A stretch of DNA of 64,000 bases from Cymbomonas tetramitiformis. Its lineage: Eukaryota; Chlorophyta; Pyramimonadophyceae; Pyramimonadales; Pyramimonadaceae. The translations under genes were made by a program, and so were the position numbers. The stretch lies in assembly GCA_001247695.2 (NCBI GenBank), contig LGRX02034248.1, forward strand, positions 62,001-126,000. Direction: 5' to 3'. Under the pieces are notes generated by a model. The model searched no databases. It saw only the letters and a program-made list of their open reading frames with translations, and was not told where the DNA came from. Shown piece by piece: positions 51,587 through 62,392 of this stretch (positions are counted from its first letter, which is position 1; each line of letters starts with the position of its first letter).

Positions 51587-54500
51587 TCACCCGCACCTTG
51601 TCCTTGAGCCCAGGAAGAGGTTGGTGAAGATATCAGCCAGGTTGAGTAAAGTGTTGATGTAAACAGGCACTAGGTACCCAGCACACACCCACCCCCGAAA
51701 GCAGTGAAAACGGATCAACACATGCTTAATCTTGGTGGATAGCATGACATTCCTCAGAATGGAGGAGGCCGCCTGGTTGTCAATCATGACAGCCACCGGG
51801 AGCTCCAGCCTGGGAATGAAGGGTCCAGAGGTACCATACATGCCAGACCGCTGAGAGTGGTACTCCCGCGGACCGTCCTCGTAGCCCGTGCCATCATATG
51901 GTACTGGCACCGCGTGAGGCAGGGCATACAGGCTGCTGTCAGGAACAGGCTCAGCCTCCTGGTAGTGTAGGGGGGAGGCGGGGCCCATCTGACCATGACC
52001 CATAGCATGATTCTCGAAGAACGTGGCCGCCCTCTGCATCCAAGAAGTGTCAGCTGCAGGGAAGGCCGTAGACAGAGCCAGAGCAGACACACCCGGCTCT
52101 TGCTGCGTGATTCTGATAAATCCGAACATCTCCACAATCATATGGATAGCAGACATAGCCCGCTGCCCAACCACAGAGGCGGCCACATACTCAGATCCAT
52201 TGGAGGACATCTCAGCATCAGTCTGGCGGGCACATACCCAATGAAGGACCATGCCGTTGAGGAACACAATGCCCCCCGAGTAGGAGAGACACCCGTTGAG
52301 TTTGTCACGAGCATGGTCAGCATCCGAATACACCTGTGTTGTGAGCACAGAAAGCGGTGCACTGGGGTAAGCATAACGGATACGGTAGTGCCGTGTGAAG
52401 TATAGATACTGAGCCACTCTCTGAAGTGCCTCCCAGGCCTGAGCCGAGGGGCATGAGGAGAACTGTGCCAGATATATGACTGAGTAATACACATCTGGCC
52501 TGGTGCACCGTGCAATCCACAGCAGGGACCCAAGCAGTGAGAGATACGGGGTGACAAGGGTGAGATCAGGGTGCTCCGGCTTCTGGATAACGAGGTTCAC
52601 ATCCATCGGATTGTGAAAGGTTTTGGCCGGAAGCTTGAACTTGGACATGAGCTCCTTGATCTGCCTGGTTTGGGACAGTGCAATGCCCCACCGATCATAG
52701 TCAACCGCAAGCTGCAGGACGGCTGTCATACGGCCAAGATTCTTGCTCTTGAATGCCGCCTGGAAAGCTGCCCAGAAAGCCTGGTGGAAGGCATCATCAC
52801 ATGTCAGCCCGAAGTCATCCACGTAGACAGCCACGAAGGCCACGAACACAGAGGTCACAATATAGTATAGGCACGGGTCATATGTGGACTGGGTGAAGTG
52901 CATTCCCTGATAGGTGAAGGACTTCATGAATTTGTTGGCCAGCTTCTGCCAGGAAGCACCAGCCGTCCGTAGCCCGTAGAGAGCATAGAGCAGCTTGGCA
53001 TAGCCATATCTGCCCTTATACATATACCCAGAGGGGAACCGCACATATATAGGAACCTCCAGACGGGCATGAACAAAGGCCTGACTGACGTCAAAGTGAT
53101 AGACCATAACCCCCATACCAGCAAAGATAATAGACAGGATGAAGAGAAGGCGGAAGGTGGGCAGGTCTGCTACCGTGCATGCGGTCTCAGCTTGGGTGTA
53201 GCCCCAGTGCCATGTGGCAGCCACGGCCATCCGAGCTTTATGAATTTGGACGGGCGGTAGACCATCCCGTGGCTTCCAGGGCTTATTCAGCACAAAGATG
53301 GTGCTGGTGGCGATCTCACCGTCGGGTAGCACCTCCACCGGTTCTATCTTACCCTGGTCAATCAGAGGCTGCACCTCCCCACCGGTAATAGCCTCCTCCC
53401 ACTGAGCCCCATCAGGCATAGACAGTGCCTGGCGGTACCCACCCGGCAGTGGCAGATCAGGAGCTGCAGTGTGGTACAGGCGCTCGGCGAGGTCAGCAGA
53501 GATATGACAGAAGCTGAGTGTGCCGCTGGCTGGCAATGTACCGACCGTGTCCTCCGGTGGGACCACATAGTGCGGAAGGAGCCACTGGTCCTGCTCCGGG
53601 TGGTCGGAGAAGGGAAGGTGGCAAGCACTGTGGGTATCAGGGAACACCACCAGACTGGCACGGAGGTCCATGGCATAGGCACGTGGGGCAGTCACATCAC
53701 CGTAGGCCATAGGCCGGAAGAGTACCCCATAGGACCTGGACCGCCTCATGTCCGTGGACACAATGAGTGCCGGATACAGCGGATCACCGCGGGCCTCCTG
53801 AGCCTTAGCCAGAGTCCAGAGCGGGTAGCATTGATTGACACAGTCAATGACCCTGCGGCGGTCCAGCCAGTGGACCAAGTCAAACCAAGCAGTGCCCGCA
53901 GGGTCAGCCATGACATACTGCTGGGCGGTGGTCCAGAAAGTGTCTGCTGAACCAGTGTCAAGCAACTGTACGGTGGCATAGGTCTCACCGTCCCGGGTGT
54001 CATAATAGGCAGCCACGGAATGGACCGTCACCACCATGTCAGTGGTGTAGTCCTTCCACGGCTCCGGCCTGTCACTGGGCACGGGTGCGGAGTGCTGCTC
54101 GTCGGGAGCGGGGGCAGGGAACGATGACATCACCTGCCCGAACTCTGAGTAGTTTCTGATGAAGTCCGGCCGGCCCTCGGAAACAACTTTGTTTCTCTCC
54201 AGGTCCAGTACCTTGTAGGCCGAGGACCTGAGGCTGATGCCCACAAACCGCCCCTGCCAGGCCCGGGGGGTCCGCTTCTTGGAGACCCCCGGATGGCGGG
54301 CCCGCATCTGCTGAGCATCCATGGCCACAGTGCACAGGGTGCCGAATATCTCGATACGGGAGTAGGTAAAGTGATAGCCCATAAGGTGATAGAATGGCAC
54401 CACGGCGTCCCGCCCATGAGGCAGGATATCCCATAGCAGGTAGGCATGACTGTCTGCAAGAGGCCAGCAGGTGAGGTCCATACCGGCTGTCTCCAGGAGT

Positions 54501-56281
54501 GCACGGGAGACCGGCGAGATCTTACCAATCACATATTCAGCCATGAAGTTCTGCCAGTGCAGGGTGGGTGACGACTGCAGGTGCTTGATGCCATGGTGTT
54601 TGTACAGAGCCTGTGCTGCAGGGTCACACAGCTCCGGGGCACAATCAGTGCGGAGGACCAGGCCAGTGCAGGCAAAGCCGTGATGAACAACATCTGCCAG
54701 GAACTGAGCCAGAATGAAGCTGTATGCTGACTTCTCAGCAGAGAAGTAGCAAAGTGTAAACCTCACAGTGAACTCCACAAAGGTCCAGCGGTACCTCGAC
54801 CCGTCATAGCCAATAGGCGTGATCGGGCCTGTAGCATCAGCAGCCCACATAGATCCAGGCTTCTGAGCCCTGTATCTGTCAGCCGGAGGGTGCTTCGGAC
54901 TCGGCTGCACTGTCCGCATACGGGCACACACAGCACAGGCCTCAGCACAGGTCCTGTGAGACAGCAGCTGCTCCCGGGTAACTGTAGTGCCAGGTCGGGC
55001 GATGTCAACACCAAGGTCCATGAGCTGAGCCAGCCTGAGACAATGAGCATGTGCATATGCGGAATGGCACCACCTCTCAGGGGTGAACCTCATGGACGTG
55101 TACTGATCACGGTAGATGATAGCCACCGGGAACGGGGTACCAGCAATGAAGACACGGTCCCCCCCGCCCTCCGAGCCAGCCGACTGAAGGGGCCGTCCAG
55201 CATAGGTGTGCTCACGACGGTAGCTGAATATGCCCTCTGTGCCAGCCGGATACACATGTAGCACCTCCCAGTGAATAAGGTGCTGCCTGAAGGTACCGAG
55301 GTGTGACTGGGGAATCAGGAAGAGGAATACCGTGTGCTCGGGGTCGGTTGCAAAGTCTCGGTTGGCCTTCTTGAGCATCCGCTCACAGGTGAGTCTGTCA
55401 AAGGGCGGGTTGCCGTATATATAGGCACCGGCCCAGAGGTGACCCCAGCAGGAATCAGACAGTGAATACCTGACTGGGCAGGTCTGGTTGTTACCCACAC
55501 CGGGGGGGAGGTCGTCCCCGAAGAGGGAGATGTCAAAGTTGTGTTCCCCGGTCTTGGCCAGTGCAGCGGGCGAGCCCTTCAGGAAAGCCCACTTGGCATA
55601 CTCTGAGCGTGCCCACATCCAGTCACAGATCTCACCGGTGCGGACACGTGAGACAGTCTGGGTGAGTGCACTGGCCGCCCCCTCAGGGACCTCCGCCCAC
55701 ATATAGTCTGTGCCAGAGTCAATGATCCGATAGACACGGCCAGTAGGCAGGTGGGTGTAAGTGAGGGACACAAGGTCAGGGGACCCGAAGCCGAGGGAAA
55801 GCATAACCCGAGAAGACAGGAGAGTGCGGCAGCCGGCTTTATAGTGTGAGTTTGGGAGAACGAAGTGGTCGATGGCTCCGTCCTGGATACAGACCCCATA
55901 CAGATGGAATGTCACAGTAGCATCCGTCCTGTGAGACCCAGCCGTGACCATGGTGAAGGCCACCGTACGGGTGTAGTCCACGTCGGTGCAGGCCGACAGG
56001 TCCCCGCACATGACACATGTGGCCCCAGAGTCACACACGATGCCTCTGTCAACCCGGACGGGTGCAGGGACAGTACACTGGCCAGAGAACTGAATCCAGA
56101 AGCAGCCCACTCCTCGTCGGGCACATACAATGGAACTGACTCTGCACTGCCATAAACCAGAATACCAGTATAGCCAGCGGGTACCAGAGGGTAGACCACT
56201 GTAACTGACCCAAGCTGACCAGACAGTACACCAAGCTCCACAGAAGCATAAGTACCCACAGCATAACCAGAGACCAGACAT
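51587..56281 (-). CDS. Copia pol: protease, integrase, reverse transcriptase, RNase H
   Basis: One open frame of 1,564 codons. Protease carries IVCDSGATCVMCGD (Asp at about 56032). Integrase follows, with MWAADATGPI, LRTDCAPELCD and FMAEYVIGKIS supplying the D,D-E triad. RT has VYHFDVSQAFVHARLEVPIY and the catalytic VYVDDFGL (about 52811-52836). RNase H has QVYSDADHARDKLNGCLSYS, ARQTDAEMSSNGSEYVAAS and MIDNQAASSIL. The region before the protease is hydrophobic and may be out of frame with the true upstream coding sequence. Pol is otherwise intact and could be functional. Confidence 0.95.
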   Translation of the reverse strand: MSGLWLCCGYLCFCGAWCTVWSAWVSYSGLPSGTRWLYWYSGLWQCRVSSIVCARRGVGCFWIQFSGQCTVPAPVRVDRGIVCDSGATCVMCGDLSACTDVDYTRTVAFTMVTAGSHRTDATVTFHLYGVCIQDGAIDHFVLPNSHYKAGCRTLLSSRVMLSLGFGSPDLVSLTYTHLPTGRVYRIIDSGTDYMWAEVPEGAASALTQTVSRVRTGEICDWMWARSEYAKWAFLKGSPAALAKTGEHNFDISLFGDDLPPGVGNNQTCPVRYSLSDSCWGHLWAGAYIYGNPPFDRLTCERMLKKANRDFATDPEHTVFLFLIPQSHLGTFRQHLIHWEVLHVYPAGTEGIFSYRREHTYAGRPLQSAGSEGGGDRVFIAGTPFPVAIIYRDQYTSMRFTPERWCHSAYAHAHCLRLAQLMDLGVDIARPGTTVTREQLLSHRTCAEACAVCARMRTVQPSPKHPPADRYRAQKPGSMWAADATGPITPIGYDGSRYRWTFVEFTVRFTLCYFSAEKSAYSFILAQFLADVVHHGFACTGLVLRTDCAPELCDPAAQALYKHHGIKHLQSSPTLHWQNFMAEYVIGKISPVSRALLETAGMDLTCWPLADSHAYLLWDILPHGRDAVVPFYHLMGYHFTYSRIEIFGTLCTVAMDAQQMRARHPGVSKKRTPRAWQGRFVGISLRSSAYKVLDLERNKVVSEGRPDFIRNYSEFGQVMSSFPAPAPDEQHSAPVPSDRPEPWKDYTTDMVVTVHSVAAYYDTRDGETYATVQLLDTGSADTFWTTAQQYVMADPAGTAWFDLVHWLDRRRVIDCVNQCYPLWTLAKAQEARGDPLYPALIVSTDMRRSRSYGVLFRPMAYGDVTAPRAYAMDLRASLVVFPDTHSACHLPFSDHPEQDQWLLPHYVVPPEDTVGTLPASGTLSFCHISADLAERLYHTAAPDLPLPGGYRQALSMPDGAQWEEAITGGEVQPLIDQGKIEPVEVLPDGEIATSTIFVLNKPWKPRDGLPPVQIHKARMAVAATWHWGYTQAETACTVADLPTFRLLFILSIIFAGMGVMVYHFDVSQAFVHARLEVPIYVRFPSGYMYKGRYGYAKLLYALYGLRTAGASWQKLANKFMKSFTYQGMHFTQSTYDPCLYYIVTSVFVAFVAVYVDDFGLTCDDAFHQAFWAAFQAAFKSKNLGRMTAVLQLAVDYDRWGIALSQTRQIKELMSKFKLPAKTFHNPMDVNLVIQKPEHPDLTLVTPYLSLLGSLLWIARCTRPDVYYSVIYLAQFSSCPSAQAWEALQRVAQYLYFTRHYRIRYAYPSAPLSVLTTQVYSDADHARDKLNGCLSYSGGIVFLNGMVLHWVCARQTDAEMSSNGSEYVAASVVGQRAMSAIHMIVEMFGFIRITQQEPGVSALALSTAFPAADTSWMQRAATFFENHAMGHGQMGPASPLHYQEAEPVPDSSLYALPHAVPVPYDGTGYEDGPREYHSQRSGMYGTSGPFIPRLELPVAVMIDNQAASSILRNVMLSTKIKHVLIRFHCFRGWVCAGYLVPVYINTLLNLADIFTNLFLGSRTRCG

Positions 56282-57118
56282 AAGCCGGTATCACCGGTAG
56301 CCAGTCCATCAGCTGAGAAAAGCTGACCAGCAGAACGGCCGACGGACCCCCCTGCTGGTGGGGTAAGCTGACTGACTGACTGACTGACTGACTGCCTGCA
56401 GACCCAGAGAGTACCCAAACAGTAGTGCCGAGGTACACAGGGCCAGGCTACAGATAACCAGAACAGCAGTCCAGACTGGTGAGGAGCGGTGAGAGGTACG
56501 GGGCTCACCCGCCGGAGGCTGGGTTGTTGAGGGCTGGGGCCCGCCCGCTGGTGACTGCCGGTTGACAAGGTGTCGCCAGGTGCGTACGGGAGTCCTGGCA
56601 CCAACGGCAGGAAGACAAGCCGAGATAGCCAGACCCCAGGTGATAGCATGCCAAAGCACCAGAGCCCGTGGGTGCACCTCCAGCACAGCACCGGAGGCAC
56701 CACCAGACTGCACCGCATCTGCCGTGCCAGAGAATGCTAGAATGCACAGCAGACTCATGTACATGAAGTGACCCGCCCCATAGGGCCTGCGGCCCGGGCC
56801 ACCCGGACCCCTGGGCCGGGACGGCGGTGCCGTGCTCACCAGCTGCACAACTCCAGGGAATTCGGTGTTGGTTGTTGTGATTTGTACGTCGGCTGCCGGC
56901 ACCGCTAGCTGCTGTGGCTCAACACTGAAGTGCTGCATAGACATGGCAGGGTCCGAAGGCTGGTGCACGGCAACGTGGAGCTGAGCAGGTGTCATCTCAC
57001 CGTCGGGGCAGTCCCCATCGTCAGGGTTCTGGTACGATTTGAAGCGGTTGACAGCGTCGTAGTACTGCTCCTCCGAGCGGCCACATGAGTCCCAGATAGC
57101 CCACTCCGACTCAGTCTA
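56282..57118 (-). pseudogene. Copia gag-pol junction with hydrophobic segments, frame-broken
   Basis: In frame with gag and pol, past an in-frame TAG at 57116-57118, the sequence reads SEWAIWDSCGRSEEQYYDAV and then three strongly hydrophobic stretches: FMYMSLLCILAFSGTADA, ALVLWHAITWGLAISACLP and VWTAVLVICSLALCTSALLF, each long enough to span a membrane. A CTGA tetranucleotide run (about 56367-56396) follows, where all frames stay open; slippage there probably caused the stop at about 56309. One alternative frame then reads PAGYTGILVYGSAESVPLYV and DEEWAASGF before the protease. Membrane segments at this position are unusual for copia. Confidence 0.6.
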
Positions 57119-57991
57119 CGGCTCCTCACTGTCAACGGCAGAGTGCGGCACAACGGCAGCCGCCTGAGCCGCGGGGAGGTCAAGCGGTGCCTCCCCGAGC
57201 TCCAATGAGTAAGAGTACAAGCATGATTCGTAAACCTCCTCCTCCGGATCGAGGAAAGCCGCATCCAGCTCTGACAGGATGTCTGCAATCGGCGTGCCCT
57301 CGGGGTGGAACCCCGCCACATGCGCACTCTGCACCCCTCCAGGGCAGTCACGGCGGAAGTGAGGGCCGCCGCAGTCCCAACACTGGACCGAGTGGCGGCC
57401 TTGTGCATCTCGGGTCACTCTCAAGACAGTCGGTGAACCACCGGATGCAGGCTGCCGCTGCCCCTGAGTCCGCGGTGGAGGGGCATGAGGGGAAGGGTGG
57501 GAGCCCTTCCTGTGCCCCTTCATGTTCTGTTGTCGATTCTTCCCGCCGCGGGCCGGTCTGGCGCGGGGAGCCGTACCCCTGTCGCCCCCAGACCGGTGAG
57601 CACCCTGTCCGGATGCCTGCGGCTGAGCATCCCGAGCCTGTGGCGGGTGTCTGGGCTCGTCACGCCTGCGGCCGCCAACAATGCGAGTCTGCGGGATGCC
57701 CGCACGGGCCATAAGGGCGGCAGAAGGGGACTCCCCAGAGAGAAGTGAGGCCGCCAACGCGGAGACCCCATCCTTCTTCTTCTTCTCCTTAAGCAGCTTC
57801 TTTTCCTCTGTTTTCTGCTGGTGGAAGGCCTTCACAGCCAACGTGAACTGCTGAATGCCGAGAGCCCGCTTCTCCCTGCCCTCGGCCGTCTTAGAACTCC
57901 ACTCTTGCAGAAGATCCTTATAATACAGAGGGCACATGCGAAGGGTGAGGAGGTCCAAGGCGAACCCCACACCCCACACATCCCCTACCAT
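57116..57991 (-). CDS. Copia gag C-terminal half with zinc knuckle
   Basis: The first ATG in the frame is at 57991 (MVGDVWG). Residues ~20-90 are a helical, Lys/Glu-rich capsid end (LGIQQFTLAVKAFHQQKTEE). An Arg/Gly/Pro-rich basic stretch and CWDCGGPHFRRDC follow, a knuckle with C-X2-C-X3-H-X4-C spacing, one residue shorter than usual before His. An acidic tail leads to the TAG at 57116-57118. The N-terminal part of gag expected upstream is absent or separated by an intron; an acceptor-like GGTAG lies right at the start. Confidence 0.8.
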   Translation of the reverse strand: MVGDVWGVGFALDLLTLRMCPLYYKDLLQEWSSKTAEGREKRALGIQQFTLAVKAFHQQKTEEKKLLKEKKKKDGVSALAASLLSGESPSAALMARAGIPQTRIVGGRRRDEPRHPPQARDAQPQASGQGAHRSGGDRGTAPRARPARGGKNRQQNMKGHRKGSHPSPHAPPPRTQGQRQPASGGSPTVLRVTRDAQGRHSVQCWDCGGPHFRRDCPGGVQSAHVAGFHPEGTPIADILSELDAAFLDPEEEVYESCLYSYSLELGEAPLDLPAAQAAAVVPHSAVDSEEP

Positions 57992-58005
57992 TTTAGAAAA
58001 TGTTA

Positions 58006-58500
58006 GTACGTACACTAACGGTACACTAACGACACACTAACTGTAAAAGAGTACGACGCGTTAGTGTGCTTGTACATACACTAATAGCACGCTAACTGCG
58101 TCGTTAAGGTACCGTTAGGGCATGCATTCTGTGCAACATACCTTAACGGTACCTTAACGACACACTAACTCAAACGATTAACGCGTGGTTAGGACATTAA
58201 CTGACACACTAACCGGCACACTAACGGTACACTAACTCACGGTATATTAACGACACACTAACTGCGAGCATTAACGGATGGTTAGTATACAGATAGTATG
58301 TAGTTAGGATATCGTTAATATACCACTAACACTACACTAACAGCACACTAACTTTGAGCATTAACGGATGGTTAGTATACCGATAGTGTGTCGTTAGGAT
58401 ATCGTTAATATACCACTAACACTACACTAACAGCACACTAACCTTGTGCACACTAACGACCGGTTAGTGTGCACATAATCTAGTGTTAGTGTTCAAATAG
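58006..58500 (+). repeat. Dense CTAAC/GTTAG motif array
   Basis: ACACTAACGG, CACACTAACT, GTTAGTATAC and GTTAGGATATCG occur every 10-15 bases in both orientations. A ~75-bp phrase (GAGCATTAACGGATGGTTAG and following) is duplicated at about 58268 and 58357. The same words fill the introns and flanks of the CACTA-type gene at 28.4-35.7 kb. No ORF. Confidence 0.85.
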
Positions 58501-59276
58501 TGTATCATACCATTGTGCTATCCCATTCTAAAAGCATACGCGCGTTCACTTGCTACACACGTACACACTATTGAAGTTGTAAACACAAACACGAATGTTG
58601 TGTGTGTGCATGATAGATGCACACACACCATACAAGCTTGCATAATTTCATATGTGGCGGGGTGTGTACAAATGTGCATTCATGTTGTTTGTGGCAAAAT
58701 GATGCTTTCAAGAACACAATTCTTTCGCTAGAATGCGCAAATGCAATATGGGTATACACAAAGTATGCATGACAATGAATAGAAGACAAAATAAGAACGT
58801 AGTATCCATCATTCAACTATATTTACACTGCTTTCTAAACACTAATATGTTTGCGAGTTGTTGATCACAATTCTCTAAAAGAAAAGTTCAACAAAACGCG
58901 CGATCTTGCGAAAAACAGCCTACTCTACTCTGCAAACAAAAGTCAACATATCACTAGTACAACAAGTCTGCGAGATAATCAAACTACTCTACTCTACTCT
59001 ACTCTACTCTAGAAAGAAAAGAAATCGTTCCAATGTACCTGCGTTTGAAAAACCCAACCCACACAAGGAGTCTCAATAAGTATGATCAAAACGCGTTGAA
59101 GGGAAACTGACGACAGATCATGTAAACAATATGAGAGAACCATACCAATGAAAGAATTCGAAGAGCTCGAATCGCTCGAAGAGCTCAAAGACTAGAAGAA
59201 CTAAAGATCAGCTTCATTTCTGCGCGCAAAAGCAAAACAAGTTAGCAAGTAGCCACAAGAAAATAATAAATTCAGC
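58501..59276. other. Spacer with simple repeats
   Basis: It includes a CTACT pentanucleotide run at 58981-59010 and AAGAGCTCGAATCGCTCGAAG-type repeats near 59160-59190. No gene is seen. Confidence 0.4.
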
Positions 59277-59356
59277 GGGGTGAGTCGGATTCGAACCAAC
59301 TTGTCCTAGTCCATTGGACTAGGAACCAAGAAACCAATTTCTCTTTTTGACACCCC
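59277..59356 (-). tRNA. tRNA-like sequence, probably a pseudogene
   Basis: The acceptor arms GGGGTGT/TCACCCC pair at six of seven positions. The T arm GTTGG-TTCGAAT-CCGAC is well formed and contains a B-box-like GGTTCGAATCC. The middle hairpin CTAGT-CCAATGG-ACTAG would place AAT as anticodon, but position 33 is C instead of the near-invariant T, and the D arm is weak. It is more likely a decayed tRNA or tRNA-derived sequence than a working gene. Confidence 0.25.
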
Positions 59357-60159
59357 TACGCACTTGGCTAAAGACCAAGACGCGCAGCAAAACAATCGTG
59401 GCTACACATGAAAACATCCTCGCAAGCATAAAGTTACGGTAGAAATAAAAAATACATGAGCGAGAGCGAGTACGCACTTGAAACAAGGTCAAGCACAGCA
59501 GCAGCAGCTGCTGCACACGGAAGTGTTATTTCATTACAGTCGAGTGACACTGCTACAGTACAGACTGTTCACTGTCTCAGTGTGTAGACACCGGAGTGTA
59601 GAAGGCTGTTGAAATAATTCAAAACCAAAAACGGATACCTCGTCATGTCATGTCAGTCGGTCGGTGCGGTGCGGTGTTGACCACTACAGTGACACAGTGA
59701 CACAGTACTGACTACAGTGGACACCACATCCACTGCCATGCCACTGTCGATCCTCGATGTCGATGTCGTGTGTCACTCGACTGTCTCAGGCGTCATCGTC
59801 AGTGTCACTGTGACTTCATATGGCATGGGATGACATTGTATTTTTTGTCGGTGATATACGTCATTTTATTTGAACAGACTATTGGGAATAAATGAATCTC
59901 GATCGTCGTCTAAAAACCTTCATTTTGACACAATTTTCGTCGTCTAAAAGTTATTGCCACGTCATCTGAAATGTGCCACGTAAGCGACACGTAAGCGACA
60001 CGTAGGTCGTCCCGCAATTTTTATTACAAAATATTACTCAAATTATTTATTTGTGCATGATGCTTTCGTACTCGGCGAGTCCCGGTAGATTTTTTGTTGC
60101 ATTTTTGTTCATATGCGTGCATATCATGTACAAGTATGCAAATATGGGTACATCCATGT
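59357..60159. other. Spacer with CACTGT/GACACAG-rich sequence
   Basis: Between 59520 and 59830, CAGTGACACAG, GTCGATGTCG and CGGTGCGGTG words recur. CACGTAAGCGACACGTAAGCG is a short tandem repeat at about 59978. No ORF of interest. Confidence 0.4.
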
Positions 60160-60504
60160 GCAATTTAGGCCAGCATGCACGGTACACGTTTATGAATGTG
60201 CGTATTCAGGTGCTTCAATTCCCGTAAAATAAGTTGCAACTGAGATGGGTACTAGCATATGATACACAAATCTATATCATCATACAAATTTATTCAAAAT
60301 ACACCAAATATTTGTCTATGATGTCTTCTAGGCAAGAGATTTCGATCATTTCACAGTGCTAAGGCTACTATATTGCTGATACATTGGAATCTATATCTTC
60401 AATCCACAATTATTTGCGGCACTTGTAGGTTTTAATTCCCTCGATAGCGAGGTAACGTTGACCGCAATGTTGACGCTCTATCGGAGAACATAAATGGCAG
60501 AGCT

Positions 60505-61306
60505 TTATTGGTCAAGGCAATTGCATCGCACGCAATATAGGTCGATTTTCTCTTCATCTCGTTGATGCCGCGTCATAATAAGCGCCCAAGTGACGTCGAT
60601 TGGAATGACCAGTGTCCTTGGGGTAACCCATTCGTTCCCTAGTGGGCTCTGGTCGGGATAAAGTTCCGGTTCTTGAAGGTCAAAAAACATGTATTTCCGA
60701 ATTCTCCGGGTGTAGCGCCACCAAACGATCCCTAAGTCCTGTCGGTGTCCCGTATGTCTGTCCTCGAGGGTGTTTAAGAACTTACATATCATCCAGCGGT
60801 CTACATTGCATTGAGGACATCGCAGGTGGACCATTCCATGTTTACTGATAGCGTCTGCAGCGTCTTCATCACGATCGCGTGTCCCATAAACTCCGAATCG
60901 TAGAATTGAAGGCATAACGTGGCCACGATGTTGCAGGATTTTATACCTGTAGATAACAATGCTTGCAAGGTGATTAGCAGTTGAAGCGAAAGTCGTGCGA
61001 AACCCATAGCAAAAGTCGAAAATATATATATTGTGAGGATAAATGTGGAGCTATAATACCTGCAGATGGCAATGCTTTCAAGGTAGTAAGTAGCAGATGT
61101 TTGAAGGTATGGTTGGAGGTGCGTATGTTAGAAGAAACAAGGGGAAATGAATCTTCAAGGGTCGGGCAAGAGCTTTTGTACCTGGTCGTGAGTGGACCGC
61201 GGGTCGTGCAAGAGTAGTGTACTTTTGGTCCAATCAAATTCGTATATCTCGCACATGCGGGATCACTTAGTCGCCGATTCCCGTATGCAAATATGGGTAC
61301 ATCCAT
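60505..61306 (-). CDS. Small two-exon gene with paired CxxC motifs, copy A, 188 aa
   Basis: Exon 1 (61182-61306) begins MDVPIFAYGNRR and ends at CAG|GTACAA. Exon 2 (60505-60946) follows an intron ending TCTACAG and continues YKILQHRGHVMPSILRFGVY. Near the middle comes CPQCNVDRWMICKF and at the C-terminus DLYCVRCNCLDQ; the two CxxC pairs could bind one zinc ion. The Trp/Arg-rich stretch IVWWRYTRRIRKYMFFDL is conserved in copy B. No family is recognised. The frame is open throughout, so this copy may be functional. Confidence 0.55.
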
Positions 61307-61600
61307 GTGCAATTTAGGTCAGTATGCACGGTACACGTTTATGGATGTGCATATGTCCCAGGACGAGCACGTGGACTATGGAAATTTATTCAAAATACAC
61401 CAAATATTTGTCTATGATGTCTTCTAGGCAAGAGATTTCGATCATTTCACCGTGCTAAGGCTACTATATTGCTGATACATTGGAATCTATATCTTCAATC
61501 CACAATTATTTGCGGTACTTGTAGGTTTTATTTCCCTCGATAGCGAGGTAACGTTGACGGCAATGTTGACGCTCTATCGGAAAACATAAATGGCAGAGCT

Positions 61601-62392
61601 TTATTGGTCAAGGCAATTGCATCGCACGCAATATAGGTCGATTTCCTCTTCTCGTTGATGCCGCGGAATAATAAGCGCCCAAGTGACGTCGATTGGAATG
61701 ACCAGTGTCCTTGGGGTAACCCATTCGTTCCCTATTGGGCTCTGATCGGGATAAAGTTCCGGTTCTTGAAGGTCAAAAAACATGTATTTCCGAATTCTCC
61801 AGGTGTAGCGCCACCAAACGATCCCTAAGTCCTGTCGGACATGTCTGTCCTCGTAGGGGATGTTTAAGAACTTACATATCATCCAGCTGTCTACATTGCA
61901 TTAAGGACATCGCATGTGGACCATTCCATGTGTATTGATAGCGTCTGCAGTGGCTTCATCGCGATCGCGTGTCCCATAAACTCCGAATCGTAGAATTGAA
62001 GGCATAACGTGGCCACGATATTGCAGGATTTTATACCTGTAGATAACAATGCTTGCAAGGTGATTAGCAGTTGAAGCGAGCGTCGCCCATAGCAAAAGTC
62101 GAAAATATATATATTGTGAGGATAAATGTGGAGCTATAATACCTGCAGATGGCAATGCTTTCAAGGTAAGTAGCAGATGTTTGAAGGTATGGTTGAAGGT
62201 GCGTATGTTAGAAGAAACAAGGGGAAATGAATCTTCAAGGGTCGGGCAAGAGCTTTCGTACCTGGTCGTGAGTGGACCGCGGGTCGTGCAAGAGTAGTGT
62301 ACTTTTGGTCCAATCAGCTTCGTATATTTCGCACATGCGGGATCACTTAGTCGCCGATTCCCGTATGCAAATATGGGCACATCCTTGTGCAA
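61601..62392 (-). pseudogene. Small two-exon gene, copy B, probable pseudogene
   Basis: Exons at 62262-62392 and 61601-62036 match copy A closely. The start codon is lost (ATG to AAG, reading KDVPIFAYGNRR), and Gln in the CPQC motif is replaced by TAA. A few codons are inserted or deleted around the RHVRQD stretch without shifting the frame. Confidence 0.7.

Larger units (their letters stand above)
51218..58015 (-). mobile_element. Ty1/copia retrotransposon (LTRs not found)
   Basis: The order gag, protease, integrase, RT, RNase H on the minus strand is diagnostic of copia. Long intact pol indicates a fairly young copy. I found no matching LTRs on the two sides. The left limit is taken from related-looking sequence with repeated CCAGTC words at 51218-51586, and the right limit is where gag coding meets the CTAAC/GTTAG array. 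It may be truncated at the gag end. Confidence 0.85.
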
